Positions 24,125-32,173 of a stretch of DNA of 40,055 nucleotides are shown here, piece by piece. Position 1 is the stretch's first letter, and each line of letters begins with the position of its first letter. A program made the translations under genes and the position numbers. The notes beneath the pieces are model-generated. The model did not search any database. It was given only the letters and a program-made list of their open reading frames with translations, and was not told where the DNA came from. This stretch comes from an uncultured Rhizobiaceae group bacterium (GTDB lineage Bacteria; Pseudomonadota; Alphaproteobacteria; Rhizobiales; Rhizobiaceae): positions 1 to 40,055 of the forward strand of contig CAJQPW010000257.1 of NCBI GenBank assembly GCA_905480295.1. The letters are read 5' to 3'.

Positions 24125-26101
24125 TCACACCAATTCAGCGTCCGTCATGAACTCGACCAGCGCCGGACCATCAACATCCAGCGCTTTTTGCAAGGCCGCT
24201 TCGACATCAGCGCTGCTGGTCACTTTCTGACCATGCGCACCGCACAGTTTGGCGAATGCGGAAAAGGACGGATTGTGCAATTCGGTCTGCCAGACCGGCC
24301 ATTCCCCGGACCGTTGTTCCTTAGATATTTTCCCCAACTCCCCGTTGTGCAGCAGCACATGGGTGATATCCATATTGTGCTTTACCGCCGTGGTCAGATC
24401 CATTGGATATTGTCCAAACCCACCGTCGCCGGAAATCGAGATGACCTTACGCCCCCTGAACTCGTCAAAATCCTGGGTCGCCGCCCAGGCACCCATGCCC
24501 GCCGGAAAACCAAATCCGATTGACCCCAGATAACCGGACATCAACACCCGTTGACCCTTGGTTTCGAAATACCGGCCAAACGAATAGGTGTTGTTGCCAA
24601 CATCAACAGCAATGATTGCGTCTTCCGGCGCAACCCGGCTCAAGGCGTCGAATATGGCGAAGGAGTGGATGCCTGCCGACGTTTCCTCGCCCATGCGGGA
24701 CGCCTTTTCATCCCGCCAGATCTGCCACCGCTCAGCCAGCTCTCCCATCTGATTATCGGCATCCCGGTTTTTTGAAACCTGCGGCCCGACAGCCCGACAA
24801 AACTCTCCGATTTCACCCCATACAGGCAGGGCAACGGGATGAAACTTGGCCAGCTGCATGCGATCAAAATCAACCTGGATGATGCGCTTGCCGGGATTGA
24901 TGCCGGTGTGGTTGGAGAAGGACGTTCCCAACGCCAGGATCAGGTCCGCTTCGTTCATGAACCAGCTGGCAATCGGCGTGCCTGACCGTCCCAACACACC
25001 CGCGGCATTGGGATGACTGTCCGGGATCAGCCCTTTGCCTTTGAACGTTGTGAGAACAGGTGCTCCGATCCGCTCCGCCAGTTCGATGATCGCACCCCGC
25101 GCTTCCCACGCCCCATGGCCGATAACCACGATCGGCCGCCGCGCCGACTGCATCATCTCAATAGCCGACTCGACATCAGTATGACTCGGCTTGACGACGG
25201 CTCCGCCCATGCGCCCGGTCGGCTTGGCCGCGGGCTTGTCGCTGGGATTGGTCTGCACATCATCAGGGAATATCAGGTGAGCCACGTCCTGTTCCACCAG
25301 CGCATTCTTGCAGGCCAGCGACATCAGTTCGGCGTGGTTGGAACTGGCCAGAACCGGCTGCGAAAATCGGGCTACCGCCTGAAACGCCGATTTCAGATCG
25401 ATGTCCTGAAACGCGCCGGGGCCGAATACCTGCGTCTGAACCTGGCCTGTCAGGGCAAGCACCGGTGCACGGTCCACCTTTGCATCCCACAATCCCGTCA
25501 GCAGATTGGTTGCCCCGGGGCCGGCAATGGTCAAACAGGCGGCGGGCCGTCCGGTCAATTTTCCGTAGGCCGAAGCTGCAAAAGCCGCAACGCCCTCGTG
25601 GCGAATGCCGATATAGCCGATATTGCCGGCCTCCGCCTGCAAGCGAAGCGCATCTGACAGCCCCAGATTGGAATGGCCCACCATGCCGAAAACACGTTTG
25701 ACGCCCCAATTGACCATTGTTTCGGCCATCACATCGGTGACCGTTCTTTGGTGAGGCGCAGCAGCCTCCAGCCCGACGAAAATCTCACCGTCGCGAATAT
25801 CGACCGGATAAAGCGTTTGGCCGGTGTCTTCGTGGCCACCCGGTGCAGCACCGGTGAGCGGGTCAAAGTCCCAGCCATGCCAGGGGCAGCGGATCCAGCA
25901 TTTTCCGTCAACGCCCTTTTCAATTGATCCTTCCCCAAGGGGGCCTTTTTGATGGGGACAATGATTATCCATCGCTGCCCATTGGCCATCGAAATGGGAC
26001 AGGCAGATCGAAACGGTGCGCGCGGTAACCGTCTTCACCCGCCCTTCCGGCAAATCACCCACATGACCGACGCTGATCCAGTCCAGTTTTTCTTCAGCCA
26101 T
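24125..26101 (-). CDS. Rieske [2Fe-2S] - thiamine-diphosphate enzyme fusion
   Basis: A single 658-residue open frame joins two families. Residues about 7-111 are a Rieske ferredoxin-like domain with cluster ligands C48-x-H50 and C72-x-x-H75 followed by G-W. The 21 residues between H50 and C72 are a few more than the usual 15-17. Residues about 119-658 are a full acetolactate-synthase/pyruvate-oxidase-like enzyme: catalytic-site glutamate E169 (IRHEGVAAF), a central domain (APVLTTFKGKGLIPDSHP; ADLILALGTSFS) and the ThDP/Mg motif GDGG at 558-561 ending at N586. The family decarboxylates 2-oxo acids. A linked iron-sulfur centre suggests electrons from the ThDP adduct, or from an FAD in the central domain, are passed on (inference). 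No stop or frame change separates the parts. Gaps to the genes on either side are 180 and 208 bases. Confidence 0.88.
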   Translation of the reverse strand: MAEEKLDWISVGHVGDLPEGRVKTVTARTVSICLSHFDGQWAAMDNHCPHQKGPLGEGSIEKGVDGKCWIRCPWHGWDFDPLTGAAPGGHEDTGQTLYPVDIRDGEIFVGLEAAAPHQRTVTDVMAETMVNWGVKRVFGMVGHSNLGLSDALRLQAEAGNIGYIGIRHEGVAAFAASAYGKLTGRPAACLTIAGPGATNLLTGLWDAKVDRAPVLALTGQVQTQVFGPGAFQDIDLKSAFQAVARFSQPVLASSNHAELMSLACKNALVEQDVAHLIFPDDVQTNPSDKPAAKPTGRMGGAVVKPSHTDVESAIEMMQSARRPIVVIGHGAWEARGAIIELAERIGAPVLTTFKGKGLIPDSHPNAAGVLGRSGTPIASWFMNEADLILALGTSFSNHTGINPGKRIIQVDFDRMQLAKFHPVALPVWGEIGEFCRAVGPQVSKNRDADNQMGELAERWQIWRDEKASRMGEETSAGIHSFAIFDALSRVAPEDAIIAVDVGNNTYSFGRYFETKGQRVLMSGYLGSIGFGFPAGMGAWAATQDFDEFRGRKVISISGDGGFGQYPMDLTTAVKHNMDITHVLLHNGELGKISKEQRSGEWPVWQTELHNPSFSAFAKLCGAHGQKVTSSADVEAALQKALDVDGPALVEFMTDAELV

Positions 26102-26309
26102 TTCTATCTCCCAATTTCTGTTGCCGCAGCCACTTCGATACGAAGCAATTGCTCAATATTTGGTCCATCCCTGACAAAAGCCCAGCCCGGATTCATAGTC
26201 CCAGTCTGACAATAGCAAGCTCAGATGACCGGAATGTCCAAATCAACTTTTCGACAGCGTCCAACATGACGACCGCCAACAAATGGAAGAGAACCCAGAA
26301 CCAGAAAGA

Positions 26310-27518
26310 TCACTCTGACGCCTTTTTAAACCCGGCTCTGGCTCGATATTGCGCCGCCACAGATTCCAGTTCTTCCGCCGTGATCACATCTTCAATACGA
26401 TCATCAGCGCTCTTTATCCGTGCATCTGCAATGTCGAGCACACGCTCAGGCCCGTATTGGCGATTGGCAAGAACCACCTTGCTGGTGATTGGGCGACGGA
26501 CTTTCTCGTAGTCCAGCAGCCCTTGTGGCGTGGGATTATTGGACAGGGCTTCGGCCAGGGCTTTCGCGTCAACCAGTGCCTGCGATGCGCCGTTGGCACC
26601 AATCGGATACATCGGATGGGCAGCATCCCCCAACAGGCTGACACGGCCCTGCGTCCATCCGGTCAGGGGATCCCTGTCGATCATCGGGTAAAGCGTGATG
26701 TTCTGCGTTGATTCAAACATCGGACCGATATCGATATCCGCCATTAGAAATTCCGAGAAGAAGGGGAGAAACTCCAGCGAAGCTGATTGAGTCCAATCGG
26801 CGGTTTCTGCTGCCCTGGGGGCATCCTGACGCAGTTCGGCTACCCAGTTCACAAGACTGCTGCCCCGCTGGCGGGCTTCTTCGCTGATCGGATAGCAGAC
26901 CAGTTTCACATCGTGGTTTCCCGCGATGAACATCGTACGGCCATCACCAAATTGGGGGAATTCGCAGGCCCCACGCCACATCATCGTGCCCGCGTAATGG
27001 GCCGGTCCCTCATCCGGGTTTATCTGCGCGCGAACCAGCGACCAGAATCCATCCGCACCGATCAACAGATCCGCTTCAGCGCTCCGGCCGTCTGCGAAAC
27101 TCAGTTCGACCTTCTCCCCGACCTGCTCAAAATGCTGAAGCGCCGCACCGGCAACCACCGCATCCGGCCCCAAACGCACCTGAACCGTCTCCAGCAACAG
27201 AAACTGCAACTGCCCCCGATGAACGGAATATTGCGGAAACGCGAATCCGGCTTCCACACCACGCGGATCGGACTGGATGATATGACCAAAACGGGTGCGG
27301 TATTCGACCGCTCTGGTGCGAATGGCCAGTTGGTCCATTTGCTCGTTCAGGCCAAGGTGATGCAGTACAGAAGACCCGTGTGGCAGGACATTGATACCCA
27401 CGCCAAGCGGTTTCAGTTCGCGCACCGCTTCGTAAACCGTGACATCAAACCCCTGTTGATGCAGCGTCAGCGCAGCGGCAAGTCCACCAATGCCAGCACC
27501 GGCAATTGCAATCTTCAT
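26310..27518 (-). CDS. FAD-dependent monooxygenase, PhzS / salicylate-hydroxylase-like
   Basis: A 402-residue class A flavin monooxygenase. The FAD motif is IAGAGIGGLAAALTLHQQG (5-23) with an acidic ribose residue (VYEA). The mid-protein DG motif is ADLLIGADGFWSLVRAQI, and the second FAD motif is SLLGDAAHPMYPIGANGASQ. Length and the long GAGIGG to PLGVGINVLPHGSSVL stretch recall PhzS and related N-heteroaromatic or aromatic hydroxylases. It would hydroxylate an aromatic or heteroaromatic acid with NAD(P)H and O2. Translation probably starts at the ATG at 27518, because MKIAIAGAGIGG is the standard N-terminus; the 19 upstream open codons are unlike the family. It lies 208 bases upstream of the Rieske-ThDP gene on the same strand. 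Confidence 0.87.
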   Translation of the reverse strand: MKIAIAGAGIGGLAAALTLHQQGFDVTVYEAVRELKPLGVGINVLPHGSSVLHHLGLNEQMDQLAIRTRAVEYRTRFGHIIQSDPRGVEAGFAFPQYSVHRGQLQFLLLETVQVRLGPDAVVAGAALQHFEQVGEKVELSFADGRSAEADLLIGADGFWSLVRAQINPDEGPAHYAGTMMWRGACEFPQFGDGRTMFIAGNHDVKLVCYPISEEARQRGSSLVNWVAELRQDAPRAAETADWTQSASLEFLPFFSEFLMADIDIGPMFESTQNITLYPMIDRDPLTGWTQGRVSLLGDAAHPMYPIGANGASQALVDAKALAEALSNNPTPQGLLDYEKVRRPITSKVVLANRQYGPERVLDIADARIKSADDRIEDVITAEELESVAAQYRARAGFKKASE

Positions 27519-27595
27519 GGCTGCCAGCTCCTCTCCCCATTCGGTGGAGCTTAGCAAATTGAACACCCCAGGCAACGGCGACGGGCAACCGGGAC

Positions 27596-28933
27596 TCAGT
27601 TTTGTCCGCGTAGCACCTGGCGCAATCTTTGATTGGTACCCAATTTTGTCAGCAACCAGCCAAGAAGCTTGCGAATGCCAATACCGGAGCGGATTTCAAA
27701 CGCTTCATAGATGAATCGTCGCCGGTTGAGACCTGCAGCAATCAATCCTGCTTTCAACTGATCGCGCATGGGCTCTGATCCACAGAAGTAAACCTTGGTA
27801 CGGTCGAGATCGATATCGGCCGCTGCGCGAATACCTTCGGCCGTGAGACGCCCCTGCACCGCAGATTCGATCAGATGCAGATGCAGATTGGCGTGCTGGC
27901 TTGCCAGGGCTTCTACTTCTGCCAGATGGGCCGCAGACTTCCGCTCGGACACACAATAAAACAGATGAACCGGTCCCTGCATTTCAACCAGACTGTTGGC
28001 CCAGGCAAGAAACGGCGTGATGCCGATTCCACCTGCGATCCAGATCTGCGGTGTCTTGGAATTGCGATATTCAAAGTGACCATAGGCCGGTGAAATGCGC
28101 GCCACAGAATCCACTTTGAGTTGGTGTTGAATGCGGGCGGTATAATCTCCAAGCGGCTTGATTGTAAAACGGATCGTGCGCTCATTATTGGGTGCGGACG
28201 ATATCGTAAACGGGTGGATTTCGGACAGGTTCGCATTGTCAAATCCAACAAAGGCGAACTGCCCTGCCCGGTGTTTAATACCGGTTTCTTCCAGCGCGAG
28301 CTCCACCGCAACGGCCTCACCAGAAGCTTCCACCGATTTCACCCGATAGCGTCGATGGCGTGCTGCCAGACCAGTGGGAAGTTGGGTGTAGATATAGGAA
28401 ACAACCCCAAGCACACAGAAGGTCAGCACATAAAGACCCAGCGGATCATTATTGGCAAAAGGCTTTTCGATGAAAGCAAAATGAAGCGCCGCCATGGTAA
28501 AGAACCCACCCATCAGCCTGTGGCTCCATCGCCAGAGTGGATAGGGAATGAAGGTGATAACGGTGATCAGCACCAGCGCCAGAATGCCATAAAGGCTGAT
28601 TTCCCCGAGCGTTTCCGCCGTATCACTGAAAGGAAACCCACCACCAAGGCCATCAAGTTCGGCATCAACCGTATCATGCAAGAGCACGGCGGCGAGCGCG
28701 CCAATGCCCAGCCATTTGTGCAAAACATAGATCTGGTCGAGACCACCAAACAGGGTTTCCAATATGCGAAACCGGGTCGACAGCACTTGTGACAATCCCA
28801 TCGCAATCAGGGCGGTTACGCCGATATATTGGCTGAAGATCGCCGAGGAATTATGTTGTGCCGACAGCGGAAAAAAATAGAAAGCAGGGACGGCAAGTAA
28901 CACAAGGGTCAGGAACAGACCGAAGGGGCGCAT
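27596..28933 (-). CDS. Ferric-reductase-like membrane haem/flavin oxidoreductase
   Basis: A 445-residue fusion of a membrane b-type haem domain and a ferredoxin-NADP-reductase-like domain. About six hydrophobic helices occupy residues 1-190, with paired haem-ligand histidines H72/H86 and H138/H151 facing each other across the membrane. The cytoplasmic part has the FAD motif HPFTISSAP and the nucleotide motif GGIGITPF, then the FCGSEPMRDQL end. Such proteins move electrons from NAD(P)H through FAD and two haems to an acceptor across the inner membrane (ferric iron, quinone or a periplasmic partner). With the LuxR and PepSY genes upstream it forms a trio that I recall as recurrent in alphaproteobacteria. 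The physiological acceptor is not known. Confidence 0.85.
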   Translation of the reverse strand: MRPFGLFLTLVLLAVPAFYFFPLSAQHNSSAIFSQYIGVTALIAMGLSQVLSTRFRILETLFGGLDQIYVLHKWLGIGALAAVLLHDTVDAELDGLGGGFPFSDTAETLGEISLYGILALVLITVITFIPYPLWRWSHRLMGGFFTMAALHFAFIEKPFANNDPLGLYVLTFCVLGVVSYIYTQLPTGLAARHRRYRVKSVEASGEAVAVELALEETGIKHRAGQFAFVGFDNANLSEIHPFTISSAPNNERTIRFTIKPLGDYTARIQHQLKVDSVARISPAYGHFEYRNSKTPQIWIAGGIGITPFLAWANSLVEMQGPVHLFYCVSERKSAAHLAEVEALASQHANLHLHLIESAVQGRLTAEGIRAAADIDLDRTKVYFCGSEPMRDQLKAGLIAAGLNRRRFIYEAFEIRSGIGIRKLLGWLLTKLGTNQRLRQVLRGQN

Positions 28934-28963
28934 GGGCAGAGTCCGATAATGATGGTGTTCTTC

Positions 28964-29455
28964 TCAGGAGTTAGGCAATCCGTCCGCCATCAGTTCCTCG
29001 ATGAAATAGCTGAGCAATTGAGGACGTCCGGAAACGCCGGCTTTGCGATAAATGGCATTGCACTGGGTTTTGATCGTGCCTTCGCGGGTCTGGCGTAGAT
29101 TGGACATTTCGGCAATCGAATATCCCTTGATCGCCAACAGGGCCACCTCTCGCTCCGATGGTGTCAGTCCCCACCGCACGAAATGTTCGTCCAGCAGGTC
29201 AGCAAAGGCTCCTGAAGCAATTTTCAACTGATCCTCCAGACGCCGTTGCCGTTTCAAGACGTTGCCAAGTTGCAATCCGGTGACAATCACGCTGATCAAC
29301 AGCACAATTGCGATAATATATTCAAACTGGTCTGAATACCCGCTTTCCGGTCCCTCGACCTCGCCAAACAAATCGGCAATGCCATCGCCAAGAAAAAACG
29401 CGGCACATACGGCTTGCAAAACAAACAGCAGCCAAAGCATTGGTTTGGAATTCAT
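28964..29455 (-). CDS. Membrane-anchored LuxR-type regulator
   Basis: A 163-residue protein with two N-terminal transmembrane helices (about 6-24 and 44-62), a short charged helix (LKRQRRLEDQLKIASGAFADLL), and a C-terminal LuxR/GerE helix-turn-helix (LTPSEREVALLAIKGYSIAEMSNLRQTREGT onward; about 95-155). There is no receiver domain, so it probably senses through its membrane part or a partner. It lies 30 bases upstream of the ferric-reductase-like gene and just downstream of the PepSY gene. I chose the ATG at 29455 since homology normally starts at the first helix; in-frame ATGs up to 29545 add 30 residues of doubtful coding character, and no start has a strong ribosome-binding site. Confidence 0.72.
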   Translation of the reverse strand: MNSKPMLWLLFVLQAVCAAFFLGDGIADLFGEVEGPESGYSDQFEYIIAIVLLISVIVTGLQLGNVLKRQRRLEDQLKIASGAFADLLDEHFVRWGLTPSEREVALLAIKGYSIAEMSNLRQTREGTIKTQCNAIYRKAGVSGRPQLLSYFIEELMADGLPNS

Positions 29456-29559
29456 CGACGGCATCATCAGACCAGCTAAAAGCATCTGTCGAATTGCGCA
29501 AGTCAAATCGTGGCAACCCAACTTCGTTCGATATTGGACAAACATCGCTTAAGACGGTT

Positions 29560-29591
29560 CCCTGCCCCGCATGATACGCAACGGGACAGGG
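29560..29591 (-). terminator. Hairpin downstream of the PepSY gene
   Basis: CCCTGCCCCG (29560-29569) pairs with CGGGACAGGG (29582-29591) over nine base pairs with one mismatch and a 12-base loop. It begins 25 bases beyond the PepSY stop on the minus strand. No T-run follows, so termination or attenuation between the PepSY and LuxR genes is only suggested. Confidence 0.35.
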
Positions 29592-29616
29592 CGAGCTGCA
29601 AGTTCAGCGAAGGCAG

Positions 29617-29916
29617 TTAGCCGTCCTTGCACTCATCCTTATGATGGTCATCGTCTTCGAGTTCCAGGCCGGCAACTTTACCGGTCGACGGGGAGATTTC
29701 AATTTCGATTTCCTGTCCATCCAACACCGCTTCAACCTCAATCTCGCCGTCTTCGAATTCGAATTCCTTGACCTTATATCCGGCCTTTTCAAGGTTGGCT
29801 CTGATTTCGGCTTCTTCGACACCGACGCGGTCACCGAGTGAAACACCGGCATGGGCGAGGGCTGGAACAAGCATGGCGATTGCTGTTGTCAGTGTCAGGA
29901 TTTTTTTGTTTGGCAT
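29617..29916 (-). CDS. Small secreted PepSY-domain protein
   Basis: A 99-residue protein with a clear signal peptide (KK then TLTTAIAMLVPALAHA, cut near residue 22). A PepSY-like domain follows (VEEAEIRANLEKAGYKVKEFEFEDGEIEVEAVLDGQEIEI) and a very acidic, His-containing tail (LEDDDHHKDECKDG). PepSY domains act in the periplasm as inhibitors or binding modules, and in this gene neighbourhood may modulate the ferric-reductase-like protein. AAGGAG about 5 bases before the ATG at 29916 fixes the start. The acidic-histidine tail might bind metal, an inference from composition only. Confidence 0.8.
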   Translation of the reverse strand: MPNKKILTLTTAIAMLVPALAHAGVSLGDRVGVEEAEIRANLEKAGYKVKEFEFEDGEIEVEAVLDGQEIEIEISPSTGKVAGLELEDDDHHKDECKDG

Positions 29917-29997
29917 ATTGTACTCCTTAGGGAGGTTGGGGAAGAGCAGATTGCTCACCCGCATCAACACGGGCCCCCCTCACATGGAGCACAACAG

Positions 29998-30029
29998 CGG
30001 CATGAAACATTGCTCAAAAGTTCATGCCG
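29998..30029. promoter_or_regulatory. Perfect 9-bp inverted repeat upstream of the PepSY gene
   Basis: CGGCATGAA (29998-30006) and TTCATGCCG (30021-30029) are exact inverted repeats with a 14-base spacer. They lie 82 bases upstream of the PepSY start and 122 bases beyond the DAO-oxidase stop, so the element could be an operator for the PepSY operon or a 3' hairpin of the amine operon. Confidence 0.35.
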
Positions 30030-30150
30030 GGCCGCATGTAACAAAAGTTTATGCGCCTGTTTGTCCCGCACGACCTTTGTCCAACGATAACAAAAACACA
30101 GCAGACTCTGTCGGCACGTGTCGATGCTGCCACCAGACGCCGGGCTCACC

Positions 30151-31494
30151 TTATCCCAGGACCGAGAAACTGGATTCCTGATTGATCGGCCGCTTGCGCG
30201 AGTAAAAGCCTACATCAATCGTATACCCGGTATAGGGCAGTTCGAATTGAAGCGGTTGTTCATCATGGTCGTGACCGGATTCGCAACAGCTAATCAGTTC
30301 GGCCATCATCTTGCCGGCAATCGGGGCGTTCTTATACTGATTGCCGCTGCTGCCGCATGCCATATAGAAACCGGGAAGCGCCGATTTATCGTAAATCGGA
30401 ATCCAGTCGGTGGATGCGTCGTACAGATCAACCACGCCGCGGCTGTGTTGCGGAATGCCCAGACTGGGAACCCGCTGGCCAAATCGCATGGCCTGGGTGG
30501 TCCACTGATCGGTGAATTCGCGATCGTAATCCTCATCGCTTTCGACCCATTGATGGGTGTCACAAGCCGGATCTTCGCTGCCAATCAGGATGTTATTGCC
30601 ATGTTCGGGTCGGCAATAGCAGGCAATGTCACTGTCGGAAACGATCATGCCCTGCTGTTCAAAATCAAACCCGGTCGGTGCGGGAACATGTACCACTTCC
30701 TGACGCAAAGGACGCGTGGAGATGGTCATGTCACCGAGCACGTCAGCCATGGCGTTGATAGCGGCGGATCCGGGACCCGCGACATTGATCACCAACGGGG
30801 CATGAATTTCGTCACCATTTTCCAACCGCACGCCGGATACCCGCCCGGCGGCTTTCAATATCTCCGTCACGGTTGAACCCAATTGCACCTTATTGTGTTG
30901 CGGTGACGCGGTGCCGGTCGTTGAGTGTCCGACCTGTTGGGCGGCTGCCATCAGGTTTTGCGCCGACAGGGCCGGGTCGGTCACATAACCCGCATTGGGC
31001 CAAACCACCCCGCCATCGATGCGGCCTCCGTTGCTGTGTCCGAATTCAGGATCAGCCATCACCCTTGGTGGGCTGTAACTGTCCATCGAATAGATTGGCA
31101 ACCTGTCCATGATTGAGTCCGCCGACCATTCTTCAAAAGGACAGTTTATGGCCCGGCTCATTTCCATATGCCTGATCAGGTAATCATTCATTGGCGTCTT
31201 CATCACCAGGCAGCCCACTTCGACGAACCGCGCCAGATCAGCACTTGCAGGCAATTGCAGATAGTCGCGCCAATCCCGCCAATAGTGATAGCCCTCATAG
31301 GCCATGGCAGTGCCGTCCAGGGTCGAATAATGCATGCGGATGATCGCACAGGACCCGGCAGTTGAACCATGACCGACCTGCTTGTTGCGGTCGATCGACA
31401 GTGTCGACAGTCCTTTTTTGGCCAGCTCAAAGGCGATCGCTGCCCCGATAACACCGGTTCCGATGATGATTGCGTCGGTGGTTTGGGTTCCCAT
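30151..31494 (-). CDS. FAD-dependent amine oxidoreductase (DAO / sarcosine-oxidase-like)
   Basis: A 447-residue D-amino-acid-oxidase-superfamily flavoprotein. The N-terminal FAD motif is IIGTGVIGAAIAFELAKKG (about 9-27), followed by GHGSTAGSCAIIRMHY, a substrate-side block seen in sarcosine/dimethylglycine-type oxidases. A C-terminal GSSGNQYKNAPIAGKMMAELI segment closes the FAD site. It likely oxidises an N-methyl or secondary amine such as sarcosine or a related amino acid. It begins directly after the TetR stop (TAG then ATG) and is the last gene of the four-gene minus-strand operon, suggesting it works downstream of the DMGDH-like protein. Substrate is inferred from family and context only. 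Confidence 0.85.
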   Translation of the reverse strand: MGTQTTDAIIIGTGVIGAAIAFELAKKGLSTLSIDRNKQVGHGSTAGSCAIIRMHYSTLDGTAMAYEGYHYWRDWRDYLQLPASADLARFVEVGCLVMKTPMNDYLIRHMEMSRAINCPFEEWSADSIMDRLPIYSMDSYSPPRVMADPEFGHSNGGRIDGGVVWPNAGYVTDPALSAQNLMAAAQQVGHSTTGTASPQHNKVQLGSTVTEILKAAGRVSGVRLENGDEIHAPLVINVAGPGSAAINAMADVLGDMTISTRPLRQEVVHVPAPTGFDFEQQGMIVSDSDIACYCRPEHGNNILIGSEDPACDTHQWVESDEDYDREFTDQWTTQAMRFGQRVPSLGIPQHSRGVVDLYDASTDWIPIYDKSALPGFYMACGSSGNQYKNAPIAGKMMAELISCCESGHDHDEQPLQFELPYTGYTIDVGFYSRKRPINQESSFSVLG

Positions 31495-32169
31495 CTACAG
31501 GGCCTCCTGTATCGATCTGGCATAGTCTTCAAACGCTCGAATTTCCGATGGACGCGCCACCTGGCCCGTAAAGCCGACCAGATAAGGAGCCAGCAGTTTC
31601 AACCGCTCTTCCTGCGGTTCGTGCAATTCGGCGGCGTTATAGCCAATCTGCATGTAATACAGAATCCGCGCCCGGGTTCTGGCTTCCACGGTTTCATAGT
31701 CAAAGCGCCGAAACATCGCTGTCAAAGCCTCAAGCCGGGCCTGATCCGACCGGTCCAGTATGCTGCGCACGCTGCCCGAACGACGGGCCCAGTCCCGCAC
31801 CGCAAAATCCAGCTGACTGTTGAACAGCCGCGCGTCGATGAAACAGCGAAAGACATTGCAGACCGATTCCGTGATTGTTTCCGCCGCAAGTCCCGCCTGC
31901 TTAACCAAGGCTTTGGTATTTGCGTTTTCCCAATGATCCAGCAAAGCGTTGAGGAGATCCTGTCGACTGCTGAAATACCAGTAGAAGCTGGAGCGGGACA
32001 CACCCAGCCGTTCCCCCAGAGTCAGGATCTTGACCTGTTCCACACCGTCGCTGATCAACACATCCATCGCCACCGCCAGCCAGTCCTGTCTTGTAACTTT
32101 CACATTGCCAACAAGCTCTGGCCGGTCGCCGGAAGGAGCAATCCCAATCTTCTGCAGATCATTTTTCAC
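31495..32169 (-). CDS. TetR-family transcriptional regulator
   Basis: A regulator of about 224 residues. The N-terminal helix-turn-helix is clear (VKILTLGERLGVSRSSFYWYFSSRQDLLNALLDHW), and the remainder is an all-helical ligand-binding domain. The best start is a GTG at 32169, four bases after the methyltransferase stop. The frame stays open much further upstream, but that part lies inside the methyltransferase gene. The ribosome-binding site is weak (GGAAAG about 10 bases upstream), so an internal GTG about 22 codons later is the alternative. Located within the amine operon, it probably controls the operon's promoter, where a 22-bp near-perfect palindrome lies at 36169-36190. Confidence 0.82.
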   Translation of the reverse strand: MKNDLQKIGIAPSGDRPELVGNVKVTRQDWLAVAMDVLISDGVEQVKILTLGERLGVSRSSFYWYFSSRQDLLNALLDHWENANTKALVKQAGLAAETITESVCNVFRCFIDARLFNSQLDFAVRDWARRSGSVRSILDRSDQARLEALTAMFRRFDYETVEARTRARILYYMQIGYNAAELHEPQEERLKLLAPYLVGFTGQVARPSEIRAFEDYARSIQEAL

Positions 32170-32173
32170 GGCA

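Noticed and set aside
24125..26101. The Rieske-ThDP fusion being two adjacent genes joined by a lost stop.
   Set aside because: The linker (about residues 112-119) is short and in frame, there is no ribosome-binding site or start codon at the ThDP domain border, and codon style is continuous. A genuine fusion is more likely.
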